DNA of 64,000 nucleotides, taken from contig OX387190.1 of the NCBI GenBank assembly GCA_947561395.2, positions 23,616,858 through 23,680,857 on the forward strand, given 5' to 3'. The notes under the pieces were generated by a model. It was not told where the DNA came from, made no database searches, and was given only the letters and a program-made list of their open reading frames with translations. Below, piece after piece: positions 12,006 through 23,800 of the stretch. The stretch is from Buxus sempervirens (taxonomy: Eukaryota; Streptophyta; Magnoliopsida; Buxales; Buxaceae). Position numbers and translations under genes: made by a program. Position 1 is the first letter of the stretch. Each line of letters begins with the position of its first letter.

Positions 12006-12160
12006 TTAAGTTTGCTCAAAATTAGGGTTTTCCGAGAGCTTTTCACTTTTACCATCATGTCCCTCATTAAATGAGGGGAAATCGCGGAAATAACCTTAGG
12101 GTTTAGGTTGGAGGGGTTTTAGACATTAAGTTGTGTCTACCAATGACCTTAGCCCTTGCC

Positions 12161-12168
12161 TATAAATA
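12161..12168 (+). promoter_or_regulatory. LTR TATA box
   Basis: TATAAATA, preceded by GCCC and followed by GGAGCC, in a good context for a pol II TATA box. It should drive the genomic RNA of the element. Confidence 0.75.
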
Positions 12169-14051
12169 GGAGCCTCCTCCTTGAGCAAATGGCACACAAC
12201 TCTTGTTTTGAATTCTCGCAAAGAAGAACTCCAAGAGAAGAAGGAAACCGCTGTGGAATCGCCTCCAGCACTCAGGTAAGCCTCAACTTTTCTTTTTATT
12301 TTCTGTCTTTACATTCCTAGATCTAGATCTCTTCTTCTACCTTTCTGTAGTGTAAAGCCTTGTTTGTATGTGTGGAAATCCTTCCCCGGCTCAAAGTATC
12401 TCAAGACTCCCCTAGCCGTAAAACGTGAAGGCGGATCTAGGAGAAACGAGACTGGGGATTGACCCTAGTGCTAGAACCTATGTAGCATAAGGCCTTTTTG
12501 ATTGATTGTAAACCGTTCCATATTCAAAGTACCCTTGATTATCTTAAAGAGAACAAAGGGAAACGATAATGGAACGGAACCCTAGGCTATGCTAGAACCT
12601 ATTTTGTTGAATCTATATGCATGTGTATGGATCTTGCTTGGTTTTTTTTCACTTTTGCACACATATCACTATTTTGGCGGGGTAGGCTCATATTTGGGGT
12701 TTATTGCATTTATTGTGATAAAACTCAAATAAATGACCTCAATCAATTCTGAAATGCCTTTCGGATGATTTTAAAGCATTTGTGTTCATCTTGCACGAAT
12801 TTCATTTTTATCAATTTTCGGACTTGGTTTTACTCAAAAGTGGCTTAGCTTGACAGCACCTGTACCCCTACTTCGGGCGTCCGTAACTTCATCATCCCGA
12901 TGAATTTTGGGGCGATTCCAGAACCATGGGAAAGGTGAGGCTATCTAGTTTATGTCCACCAAATTTCATGAATTTCTATCTAGCCGATTTTTGACACCTC
13001 TCTGTCGAAGTTAAGTGGACAGTTCAGATTCAAGTACAGAACTTGTCACTTCGACGGACCGCCATGTGTTCGTTTTAAGTCCGATTCGAGTGATTTTTAT
13101 TTCTGAGTATTCCTTTATGAGTCTATTTTCAAATCCAGTTGGTTTCATAATTTTTGGATTCCATTTGAATTATTGGTAGCCGATTTACTCAGAACTGCTC
13201 ATTTGCATTTTTCTGGGTAAATCTGTGATCTTCGGGGCCTGTTCGGGAGACCACCCAAGGCACATCCGAAGGGATTTTTGTATGAGGCTAGTTTCTGTTG
13301 AAATATGGCCATACAGACTTCAATCACACCAAATTTCACGGATTTCTATGTAGTGGATTTTTCTAGACAATTTTCCAAAGTTGCCCACTTACCACTTTTT
13401 AAAATCCCCAACAGCAACTTCAAAGGAGCATAACTCCTAGATTTTTCATCGGAATGAAGTGAAATTTTGCATGAGACTCTTGTTTACCCTAATCTTTCAA
13501 ATGGATTTGGTTTGGGTCAATTTAGAATTGGATTTGAATGATTTCAAGGCAAATGGTATACTTTTTTACCAAATTTTCCGAATTTGATTTAACTTGGTTT
13601 TGAGCAATTTGTGCTTTGATTTCCATCTTTTAAGATATTCCAGAAATGATATTGACATAAGAGAGGATCTAAAATCCATTTAGATCTTCATGTGAAAATA
13701 TCATACATTGTTCCTTTTTCAAGGTTTTTTTCATGATTTTTAGCAAGCTTCTTATTTTCTTTTTAGCATGAACATACACTTGGCAACCACTTCGTGTGGA
13801 TGAATGGGGGTGCCTAACACCTTCCCCCGTTCATAATCTAATCCCCTTACCCATCTCTGGATTTGATTTTCAAGTAGGGTTATTTTTACCCTAAAATGTT
13901 TCTTTTGGCTATTTTTGCTACTTTTGAACTCTTTGGTGTCCATTCTCACCCCAAAATCATGAATGGTGGCGACTCTCCCAATTTTTGCGTTGAGCCCGTG
14001 TGTTGGCGGAGGGACGATCACTCCGATGATTTTTTTTCCATGTCTCACAAC

Positions 14052-14069
14052 TGGCGACTCTGCTGGGGA
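14052..14069 (+). other. Primer-binding site, tRNA-Arg
   Basis: TGGCGACTCTGCTGGGGA begins two bases after the 5' LTR. It is complementary, apart from one or two positions, to the 3' end of plant tRNA-Arg(ACG), recalled as ...CCAGCGGAGTCGCCA. A tRNA-Arg primer is a mark of Ogre-like Tat elements. Confidence 0.8.
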
Positions 14070-15435
14070 CTTGTGGATTTAAGCCATTTTGTGCATATTC
14101 ATGCTTTTTCATCACTTTTGAATGCTTGCTATTTTGTTTGTTTTATTTGTGCATAATGGTGTATTCTAAATCTGATTGGGATATTTTTAAATTTTACATT
14201 GATGAAGGCATGTGTGTATGCTTGGATATGCTAAGGATCATGTTTAGGGCCTTACCTTGTTGTGCATGCCTACTTGTTTTTGTTTGCCTTGGGTTAGGAG
14301 GTTTTTAGTGCCATGATTTGAGCATGAAAACATTGAGCAAAAATCTGTAAATACAGTAGCCATTAGGATGGTTTTCAAGCATGTTTTACCTCATTAAAAC
14401 ACTTTTGTATCATGTCAAGTAGTGGCTAAATTTTTAGGCATTAATTTGGGGTATAAGGGAAGCACTTTTGAGCATGAAAATTCTGGAAATTTTAGTGCAT
14501 ATTTGGGGGTTTTCAAACAAGTTTAAATCATCAAAACCTTTCTTGTATCATGTCAAATAGTGCTAAAATTTTAGGCTTCAATTTGGGGTAAATGGTACAC
14601 TTTGAGCATGAAAAAGAGCATGAAATCTGGAATTTTAGGAATGCTTTTGGGATTTCAAGCATGCTTCCATGGTTTAATTGTTGTTTGTACAAATAACATA
14701 TTTTGTATACCACTTTTTGGGCATGTAATATTTTTTGTGCATATTTAGTTGTTTTGGTGCTTGCTTGCTTGTATTTAGCTTCATTATCTTTGTCATTTGT
14801 ACCTTGGCTTGAAATTGAATGCATGGATACGGAAAAGAGTGGCAAGGGGCTGGGACGTTGTGAATGTTACCACACTTTAAAATTGCACTTGAGCACTTGA
14901 AACAATTTGCACAGCCTACCCTTTACCTATTAGGAAGTTGAACCATGAATGTGTGTAGCTTGGCGCACCGAGGTCGTGACTTCGGAAAGCGAAAGTGAAA
15001 GTGAAAACATTTACCTTAGAATTTGAGTCAATGATGTGATGACAATGGGATCTGTGATTCGATTCCGGGCATCACTAGACTTGAGTTCTAAGTTGCCAAT
15101 TAAGCCAAAACCCAAAAACCATACGCTTGAAGGTGGAGAAACACGTTTTCGGCTAAAAGCACACAATTGCGTTTGGGGAATTGGGTGTAAATGTGGGAAG
15201 GCCGTTTGCATGTTTTACAGGCCAAGGTATAATGTGAATACCATATTGAATGAAGGTAATACAAGGTGGCAAGGTAAAACCATGTTCTTTTCATGAATTT
15301 GGGGATTTTGCAAATATAATGTCCAAGCCCAATTTGGGGCAAGTTTTGAAGGTCAAATTAAGGTGAACATCAATTGGGAATGAAAAAAAATCAAATCTGG
15401 TGAAAAAATGAGTCAAAAAGGGCCATTTCGGCAAT
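14070..15435 (+). other. Tat leader, first part
   Basis: Non-coding as far as I can see. Between about 14,320 and 14,690 three imperfect tandem copies of a roughly 130-bp unit can be seen, each with TTGAGCATGAAAA, TGTATCATGTCAA and TTTAGGC...AATTTGGGGT. No frame resembling the sense ORF1 of Ogre elements was found here. Confidence 0.5.
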
Positions 15436-15575
15436 AACCGGCAACTCAGGCCGGTTAATAACAACCCTGTTCATATCCGGTATATATTTCCGGATAAAAA
15501 GGCATATGCGTGAATCCGGTTATGGTAACCGGATACAATAAGGCATATTATTATCCGGAATGTTATACCGGATAC
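15436..15575 (+). promoter_or_regulatory. Palindrome array in the leader (four units)
   Basis: Four imperfect palindromes of the same kind as in the LTR: an ACCGG...CCGGT unit near 15,438-15,456, then TATCCGG/CCGGATA-type units near 15,475-15,496, 15,513-15,537 and 15,550-15,575. Spacing is about 40 bp. They lie 1.5 kb upstream of gag. Confidence 0.65.
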
Positions 15576-15884
15576 GTTCAAAAATGCACAAATTGGCTTT
15601 TCAGCCCAAGTTTTCAGAATAAAATGCCTAAAACACTGTGGATAATCCTTAGGCACCCCGAAAAGAACATAAGAAATGTTCCCAAAAATACAAAAAAAAA
15701 AAAAAGAAAGAAAAACAAAAAAGAATAAAATAAAATATTCTTTCAGGATTTAACCTAAGTTTGAAAATCAAAGAGGAAACCAAGGTGTCATATTTTTTGA
15801 CACTAACTCAACTCAAACATGTGTCAGTCAAACTCTGGAACTTGAAAACTGAGAAAATTCAGCAAATTTGAAGAAGAAAAAAAA

Positions 15885-16925
15885 ACCTTTGGTTGGTTAT
15901 TTTTATCAATCAAATAAAAAAAAAATGAAAACCTTGGTTTGTTATTTTTATCAATCAAATCAAAAAAAAGTGGGACACTTGGAAGCCCTAGAATATTCCA
16001 TGAAAACCTTGGTTGGTTATTTTTATCAATCAAATAAAAAAAAATGAAAACCTTGGTTGGTTATTTTTATCAATCAAATCAAAAAAAAGTGGGACACTTG
16101 GAAGCCCTAGAATATTCCATGAAAACCTTGGTTGGTTATTTTTATCAATCAAATCAAAAAAAAAATGAAAACCTTGGTTGGTTATTTTTATCAATCAAAT
16201 CAAAAAAAGTGGGACACTTGGAAGCCCTAGAATATTCCATGAAAACCTTGGTTGGTTATTTTTATCAATCAAATCAAAAAAAAAATGAAAACCTTTGGTT
16301 GGTTATTTTTATCAATCAAATCAAAACATTTGTGGGATACTTGGATAGAGTAGTCCAAGACACCTTTAGTTGGTTATTTTTATCAATCAAATCAAAACAT
16401 TTGTGGGATACTTGGAAGCCCTAGAATATTCCAAGACACCTTTGGTTGGTTATTTTTATCAATCAAATCAAAACATTTGTGGGATACTTGGATAGAGTAG
16501 TCCAAGACACCTTTGGTTGGTTATTTTTATCAATCAAATCAAAACATTTGTGGGATACTTGGATAGAATATTCCGAGACACCTTTGGTTGATTATTTTTA
16601 TCAATCAAATCAAAACATTTGTGGGATACTTGGAAGCCCTAGAATATTCCAAGACACCTTTGGTTGGTTATTTTTATCAATCAAATCAAAACATTTGTGG
16701 GATACTTGGATAGAATATTCCAAGATACCTTTGGTTGGTTATTTTTATCAATCAAATCAAAAAAAAAATGAAAACCTTGGTTGGTTATTTTTATCAATCA
16801 AATCAAAAAAAATTGGGACCCTTGGAAGCCCTAGAATATTCCATGAAAACCTTGGTTGGTTATTTTTATCAATCAAATCAAAAAAAAAAAATTGGGACCC
16901 TTGGAAGCCCTAGAATATTCCAATT
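15885..16925 (+). repeat. Leader minisatellite, 16 copies
   Basis: The core GGTTATTTTTATCAATCAAA (one copy begins GAT) occurs 16 times, at about 15,895 to 16,880. Spacing falls in two classes of about 45-49 and 69-77 bases. The longer units add a stretch ending GGAAGCCCTAGAATATTCC or GGATAGAATATTCC, and short A-runs separate the cores. The reading frames seen across it are by-products of the repeat. Tat elements are known to carry variable tandem repeats, more often in the 3' region. Confidence 0.9.
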
Positions 16926-17135
16926 CAAAACAAAAAAAAAAACAAAAACAAAAACAAAAAATTTTTTCTGGCTGGTGTTCACCTAACCTACTGGTTTACA
17001 TATATAGGGGTGTGACTCAAGTTAAGTGGAAGCTAACATGTTCTATTCATTTTTTTCCCTCAGGTACATTCAACCCAGGTACATTTACACTTATTGGCAA
17101 TCATTGCTCCTGTGACCAGATCCAAAGCAAGAACA

Positions 17136-20100
17136 ATGAATACTGAAGAGAACCAAGCCCAAGCTACCGTCCCTGCTCAGGACTTTACTCAACTGCAGGA
17201 GCAAGTGGCCGGTCTGGCCAAAATGCTGGGGGACCTACTGGCGGCTCAGGCCCAACAGGCCCAAGCCCCGAACCAGGCATCTACTTCCCATCAGGCACCA
17301 CCACCTCAGGCCTACATTCCGCCTCCGGTTCAGCCCATGCCTGAGCCCATTTCTGAACCAATCCCTGAACCCATTCTGATCAGGGAAAATATGGCGGAGT
17401 CTGAGAAAGAGCTGGAGAAAGAAAAGGCCCGAGATGAGATGGAAAAGAAAATGCTGCTGAGGATAGAAAGAATCCAGGCAGAGCTGAAAGAGGTGAAGGG
17501 GGGAGGCAGCCATGCAGGCACCACCTTCGAGGACCTGTGCATGTACCCGGACGTCTGTCTACCGGCTAAGTTCAGGTGCCCGGATTTTGACAAGTTTGAT
17601 GGCACGGGCTGCCCATTAAGCCATCTGAAACTATACTGCGGGGCCCTGTGCCAGTTTGGCCGGGACGATGGAATACTGATCCAGCTATTCCAGAGGAGTC
17701 TGACCGGGTCAGCCCTTCGGTGGTTCGCTACAGTGGACCATGGAAGGATCAGGAGGTGGAAGGACCTAGCAGACGCTTTCTTGGACCAATACAAGTTCAA
17801 CTCTGAGATCGTGCCGGACCGGTACGACATGATGAGGATGACCAAGGGCAAAGATGAGCCGGTACGGCAGTACGCCAAGAGATGGAGAGAGGCCGCCTCC
17901 CAGGTCAGGCCACCTATGCAAAAGCCGGAGATGATCTCCACATTTATGGGCACACTGGGGCAGCCCTTTTACAACCATCTGGTGGGCCAGATCACCACCA
18001 ACTTTGCAGCCCTGGTACAGGTAGCGGACCGGATCGAGGAAGGGGTCAGATCAGGACGGCTGATAGACTACTCTACTCTGACGGGGCAGTCTGATTCCTC
18101 GGCCTCCATGGCCCAAAAGAAAGGGGCCGGATTTAAAAAGACAGGGGCCCGAAAGGAAGGGGAGGTGAACCTAGTCCAGGCTCCTCCAGCCAAGAAGCCA
18201 CTTCACGTCAACATCTCGGCACCCCAACAGGCCCAGCAGGCCCAGCAGTCGTACCAGACCCCGCTGAATGTCAACTTCTCTCCCTCTGTGCCAGCTAACA
18301 CAAGGAGGACTTTTTCTAAGGAGGAGCGGGATGCCTGGTTCACAGCAAGAAAGAACCGGGTTTTCACCCCTCTACCCATATCGCTGTCCCAACTACTGCC
18401 AACCCTGCTGAAAGGGGAATACTTGACTCTGAAGGAGCCTAACCCAAATGCCCCGAAGGGGAGAAATTTTGACACATCGGTCACCTGTGATTTCCACATG
18501 GGTGCACCGGGGCATTCTACCGATACCTGTTGGGTATTGAAGCATGCGGTCCAGGACCTGTTGGACCAGAAGGCCTTAGTGTTCAACACTGCTGCACCGG
18601 CCCAGTCCGGGAATGATATTGGGCAGAACCCTCTGCCTTACCACAATGGGGCAGGCCCATCCAACTCCATCACTGCCATATCCACCACCAGAAGGGCCTT
18701 TGACCCATCACAGCTTATAGCCCCTGTGGGGACTACAGTCCAGGTCCGATTCTTCCCAGCTGAGGACGAAGAGGAGATCAACATGGTCTCCCAAAAAAAT
18801 AATCTTGCTGCTGAGGACATAAGCTCCTCCTTAAACCGGGTCTCTTCTCTGATGGCCCAGATAAATACTGCAAGGCCCACATTGGTCTTCAATTGCAGTC
18901 CACCCACTTGTTCCCCATCCAAGCCGTCTAAGGCTCCACTGGTCATCAATCTTGACCCCACCACTGCTTCCATCACTTCTTCTGTCCCCACCAAATCCAA
19001 ACTTCAACCCTTGGTTGTAAATGTGCAGCCAGCCCATACTATCCCTAAACCGGCCCATACATCCCGGTCCAAACTCCAGCCACTAGTGGTTGACATCCCT
19101 AAATTAGCCTATTCAGAGGCCGCTGTACCATGGAACTACAGCGAGGGAATCACGGCTACGGTTCCAGCGGTTAGAAACCCGAACCAGGAGGAGGTGAACC
19201 TCATGACGAGGTCAGGGAGATGTGCAGGGGGTGAAGAGAAAGAAAAAGAGACAGAAGTAGAAAAAGAAAAAATAGAAAAAGAGAATGAAGAAAAAAGAAA
19301 ACAGAAGGGAAAAAATAAAGTGGGAGAAGACACCCCCCAGGGTGCAGAAAATGAGGCATCGGACCTCATAAAAATAATAAAAAAGAGTGAATTCAATCTT
19401 GTGGATCAGCTAAACAAGGTCCCGGCCCAGATTTCAATACTGGGCCTTTTGCTGAATTCTGAAAAGCATAGGGATGCATTGTTAAGGGTGCTACAGAGTG
19501 CACACGTATCCCAGACCATTGATCCAGACCAGCTTGGTAAAATGGTTGGTCAAATCTTGTCACATAATGTGATAAGTTTCTCAGAGGGTGAGATCAGCCC
19601 AGGTGGGTGTTATCATGTGGACCCTTTGCACATCACTGTGCTTTGTAAAGGCTGCATGGTTGCACGGGTTTTAATTGACAACGGGTCGGCATTAAACGTT
19701 TGCCCGTTAATCACTTTTACCAAGCTGGGTATGGACCAGTCAAGGATCAAAAGAAATGGGCGGATAGTAAGGGCTTTCGATAGCTCCAAGACCCACTCCC
19801 TAGGGGAGATTGAACTGCCGGTCACAATTGGGCCGAATATCTTTAACATCACATTTGAGGTGATGGATATACCCGCAGCCTTCAATCTGCTCCTAGGAAG
19901 GCCGTGGATACATTCTGCTAGGGCAATAACATCCACGCTCCACCAAAGGGTGAAATACATAAGAGGGCAAAGGGTGATAACAGTCCTAGCCGAAAACTTG
20001 GTGCCGCCCATTGTGTCACCTGATGTACCATTAATCAATGTGGATCTAACTGTCGACAAGATTGCATTCCACTCATTTCAATTTGAGGCGGTCAATTACA

Positions 20101-20495
20101 TACCTGGGGGGTGTGATAAAAAGAAGGAAAAGGGGACCACTGTAGAAAAAATGGTCAAGAAAGTGATGGAGAAATACCACTTTCACCCAGGGAAAGGCCT
20201 GGGGATCAATCTGCAGGGGATGGTGGAGCCAATCACGGCTAAGAAACTGATCCCCAAGGTAGGGTTGGGCTTCAAGCCCAGAGGCTGGAGAAGAATGAAG
20301 CCCGAAGAAGGGGAGAGCAGAAGCAAAGGAAAACTCCCTCATTTAAGGGAAAGTTTCCCTAAACCCGCTTATATAATCCAAATTTCTCCTCCTATGGACC
20401 AATCAAAACCCCCTACTACAATGTCAACCCATTTCAAAAGCCTTCTGTTTCGGCCCTACAACCCTATAACCCATCTCCAATACTGGGAGCAGTAG
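17136..20495 (+). CDS. gag-pro: Tat/Ogre gag-protease with G-patch
   Basis: Structural protein and protease of the retrotransposon. The frame is open upstream of the first ATG (17,136), and an AG acceptor-like site at 17,063 leaves a spliced leader possible. Numbered from that ATG, the gag domain spans about residues 130-310 and reads like Ogre Gag. A CDFHMGAPGHSTDTC zinc-knuckle-like motif (Cys-x2-His-x5-His-x4-Cys) is at about 451-465, and a Lys/Glu-rich helix at about 700-728. The aspartic protease has LIDNGSALNVC near 845 and LLLGRPW near 920. A G-patch (GKGLGINLQG) lies near 1,012-1,022. It looks whole. Ogre-type elements are known to separate gag-pro from reverse transcriptase by an intron, which fits the spacing to the pol frame. 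Confidence 0.9.
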   Translation: MNTEENQAQATVPAQDFTQLQEQVAGLAKMLGDLLAAQAQQAQAPNQASTSHQAPPPQAYIPPPVQPMPEPISEPIPEPILIRENMAESEKELEKEKARDEMEKKMLLRIERIQAELKEVKGGGSHAGTTFEDLCMYPDVCLPAKFRCPDFDKFDGTGCPLSHLKLYCGALCQFGRDDGILIQLFQRSLTGSALRWFATVDHGRIRRWKDLADAFLDQYKFNSEIVPDRYDMMRMTKGKDEPVRQYAKRWREAASQVRPPMQKPEMISTFMGTLGQPFYNHLVGQITTNFAALVQVADRIEEGVRSGRLIDYSTLTGQSDSSASMAQKKGAGFKKTGARKEGEVNLVQAPPAKKPLHVNISAPQQAQQAQQSYQTPLNVNFSPSVPANTRRTFSKEERDAWFTARKNRVFTPLPISLSQLLPTLLKGEYLTLKEPNPNAPKGRNFDTSVTCDFHMGAPGHSTDTCWVLKHAVQDLLDQKALVFNTAAPAQSGNDIGQNPLPYHNGAGPSNSITAISTTRRAFDPSQLIAPVGTTVQVRFFPAEDEEEINMVSQKNNLAAEDISSSLNRVSSLMAQINTARPTLVFNCSPPTCSPSKPSKAPLVINLDPTTASITSSVPTKSKLQPLVVNVQPAHTIPKPAHTSRSKLQPLVVDIPKLAYSEAAVPWNYSEGITATVPAVRNPNQEEVNLMTRSGRCAGGEEKEKETEVEKEKIEKENEEKRKQKGKNKVGEDTPQGAENEASDLIKIIKKSEFNLVDQLNKVPAQISILGLLLNSEKHRDALLRVLQSAHVSQTIDPDQLGKMVGQILSHNVISFSEGEISPGGCYHVDPLHITVLCKGCMVARVLIDNGSALNVCPLITFTKLGMDQSRIKRNGRIVRAFDSSKTHSLGEIELPVTIGPNIFNITFEVMDIPAAFNLLLGRPWIHSARAITSTLHQRVKYIRGQRVITVLAENLVPPIVSPDVPLINVDLTVDKIAFHSFQFEAVNYIPGGCDKKKEKGTTVEKMVKKVMEKYHFHPGKGLGINLQGMVEPITAKKLIPKVGLGFKPRGWRRMKPEEGESRSKGKLPHLRESFPKPAYIIQISPPMDQSKPPTTMSTHFKSLLFRPYNPITHLQYWEQ

Positions 20496-20844
20496 AGGGG
20501 CCTGGACCACAGCCCGAGCAGCAGGTGGACTTTTCTGAAGATGTTGGAGCCTTCTTCGCCATGACTGAAGGCGAAAAGACAGGGGCAGACATGGAACTGC
20601 CATTTATTGACTGGGCCACAGTAAAGGTTCCAGACAAGGTCATTTCTGGATTGGGCCCCGTAGCAGAAAAGGGCAGTACCCACCCGGTGATGATGGCATC
20701 GGATGCTGGGCTTGAGGAGCAGGCTTTCCCTATTTCCCCTGCTCCCCAAAATTTTGTACTGAACAATTGGGAGGAAACTCCCCTTACTTTTGAAGCGGCG
20801 TTAGTTCGGCAAACTGACGCGGCTTCCAAAAAAAAACTCCAATA
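20496..20844 (+). other. Spacer between gag-pro and pol
   Basis: About 350 bases separate the gag-pro and pol frames. The region is open in another frame but matches no domain I know. In Ogre-type elements this junction is known to be removed by partial splicing. I did not assign the splice sites. Confidence 0.5.
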
Positions 20845-23800
20845 GTGGAATGCCATTTCCCTGAAGGTTCTAATGGGCCTTCGTCTTCAGGGGAATTATG
20901 TTTAGAAGGCCCACAAAAAACCCAAAAAGATTTTTCTATTTTTCCTAGGAAATTTAATTTTTTCAAAAGGGTCCAAACCACTTATGAACCATATAATCAG
21001 ACCGAATTGGACCAGGTTGAATATGACTTCGATCTTGAGCTCGACTTTGACCTCATGGGGGTCGAAGAAGAGACCGAGGTCGAAGAAGAAGACGTTCCAA
21101 AAGAAATTGAATACCAATTAGAACGTCATGAAAAGGGGGTCCAACCTAATATTGAGGAGACCATATCTATAAACCTTGGGACCGAAGAGGACCCAAAAAT
21201 TGTGAAAATCGGGTCATGCTTGTCTGATGTGCAGAAAAATGAAATGTCACAGTTCTTGGCAGACTACAAAGATGTGTTCGCTTGGTCATATCGGGACATG
21301 CCGGGGTTGGACACTGACATGGTGGTGCATAAGTTGCCAATTTTACCAGGGGTTAAGCCGATTAAGCAGAAGCTGAGAAGATTGAAACCGGAATGGACCT
21401 TGAAGGTCAAGGACGAAGTGGTCAAACAGTTCCAAGCTGGATTTTTGGCAGTCTCTACGTACCCGGAGTGGCTCGCAAACATAGTGCCGGTACCAAAGAA
21501 GGACGGGAAGGTCCGAATGTGCGTGGACTATAGAGACTTGAACAGGGCAAGCCCAAAGGACGATTTTCCGCTTCCACACATCGACATTCTGGTCGATAAT
21601 ACTGCGGTACATAGCCTGTTCTCTTTCATGGATGGGTTCTCGGGATATAATCAGATCAAGATGGCTAAGGAGGATCAAGAGAAAACAGCATTTATCACAC
21701 CTTGGGGCACATTCCACTATACAGTCATGCCATTTGGGCTTAAAAACGCCGGGGCAACATACCAGCGGGCCATGACTGCACTATTTCATGACATGATCCA
21801 TAAGGAGATGGAGGTCTATGTGGACGATATGATTGCCAAATCCTGCAAAGAGGAGGACCACTTGATCAACCTGAAGAAAGTGTTTGATCGGCTTAGGAAG
21901 TACAGTCTACGGCTTAACCCGGCTAAATGCGTCTTTGGGGCTACATCAGGAAAGTTGCTTGGGTTTATAGTGAGCCGAAGAGGAATTGAAATTGACCCGG
22001 CTAAAGCCAAGGCCATAATTGAAATGCCAGCACCCAGAACCGAGAAGGAGGTCAGGGGCTTTCTTGGAAGGATTCAATACATAAGCCGGTTCATAGCACA
22101 GCTCACTGCTATCTGTGAACCAATTTTTAAACTTTTGAGGAAAGATAACCCGACGGTCTGGAATGAGGACTGCCAACAGGCATTTGATACAATAAAGAGG
22201 TATTTACTAAACCCGCCGGTACTAGTGCCACCAACTCCAGGAAGACCTCTGATCCTATACTTGTCCGTGTTGGAAACGTCAATGGGATGTGTCTTGGGGC
22301 AGCATGATGAGACTGGTAGAAAGGAAAGGGCAATTTACTATCTGAGTAAAAAATTCACAGAATATGAAGCCAAATACTCACCATTGGAAAAGACTTGTTG
22401 TGCTCTAGTATGGGCCACTCAGAGGCTAAGGCATTACTTCCTTAGTCACTCCACACTATTGATATCCCGGATGGACCCGCTAAAGTATTTATTTGAGAAA
22501 CCGGCACTGACTGGCAGGACGGCAAAGTGGCAACTACTACTGTCCGAGTTTGACCTTACATACATCACCCAGAAGGCGATCAAGGGTCAAGCCATAGCTG
22601 ATCACCTGGCTGCACATCCTCTGCCAGAATATCAACCATTGAAGACCAACTTTCCCGATGAGGCGATTCTGTACACTGAAGAGGAGGACAGTGAGAGTTC
22701 TTGGCAGATGTTCTTCGATGGGGCCGCCAATATGAATGGGAACGGAATAGGGGCAGTCTTGGTCAAACCGGATGGTTCTCACATCCCGATTGCAGTAAAG
22801 CTGAGATTCCAGTGCACCAATAACATAGCAGAATATGAGGCATGCATAATCGGATTGCAAGCAGCCATGGATCATGGAGTAGAGGAACTTGACGTATACG
22901 GGGATTCGAGTCTTATCATCTTCCAAACAACTGGTGAATGGAAAACCAAGGATCACAAATTGATCCCCTATCACCAGTACTTGGAAGAAATAAGCACAAA
23001 TTTCACTCGAATTTCCTTCAACTATATGCCAAGGGCCAAGAATCAGTTTGCGGATGCTCTAGCAACCTTGGCTTCAATGGTCAGCATACCAGAAGGAGTA
23101 GACATCAGACCACTGGAAATTGAGGTCCGAGATGAACCGGCTTACTGTCTCGTTCTAGAGGGAGCACCAGAAGAAGAAGCACCATGGTTTCAAGATATCA
23201 AGAATTTCTTGAATAATCGGAGTCTGCCAGAAAATGCCACTGCTACTGAGAAGAGGACAATACAGAGATTGGCTGGTCAATTTCTGCTAAGTGGTGGACA
23301 TGTGTACAAGAGGTCACATAATGACATTCTGCTAAGATGTGTTGCCAAGGCTGAATCAGAAAGATTGATTGAGACTGTACATGGAGGAGTCTGTGGGCCC
23401 CATATGAGTGGACACATGTTGGCGAAGAAGATCCTGAGGCTGGGATATTACTGGACGACCATGGAGCATGATTGCTGTATACATGTCAGGAGGTGCCATC
23501 AATGCCAGATATATGCAGATAACAAGCATGCACCCCCAGGTGAGCTGCACAACATGACATCACCCTGGCCCTTCTCTATGTGGGGCATAGATGTTATTGG
23601 CATGATCTCCCCTAAGGCATCGAACGGGCACAGATTCATCCTGGTGGCGATTGACTATTTCACTAAGTGGGTGGAAGCAGCCTCATATGCAAACATCACT
23701 AGCAACCATGTTATTAAATTTTTGAAGCACAATATCATTTGTCGCTATGGACTGCCAAGTGCCATAGTATCTGACAATGCTTCAAATATTAAGAACAAGG

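Larger units (their letters stand above)
11773..14049 (+). repeat. 5' LTR of the Tat element
   Basis: 2,277 bp, TG...CA ends. The upstream part carries four imperfect palindromes at 11,863-12,005, followed by a TATA box at 12,161-12,168 (TATAAATA). Transcription should therefore start near 12,190, leaving a long R-U5. Compared line by line with the 3' LTR, I saw two substitutions (near 13,632 and 14,016) and no length differences. Confidence 0.95.

Noticed and set aside
15885-16925. CRISPR-like regularly spaced repeats
   Set aside because: Plant nuclear DNA, and the spacers are themselves repeated; this is a minisatellite within a retrotransposon leader.
16044-17146. Several 80-155 residue frames in the Tat leader
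   Set aside because: They repeat the same peptide (GYFYQSNQ) because they translate a minisatellite; not a gene.
17235-20059. Long minus-strand frames opposite gag-pro
   Set aside because: Shadow frames of the GC-rich gag-pro coding strand; no known domain.
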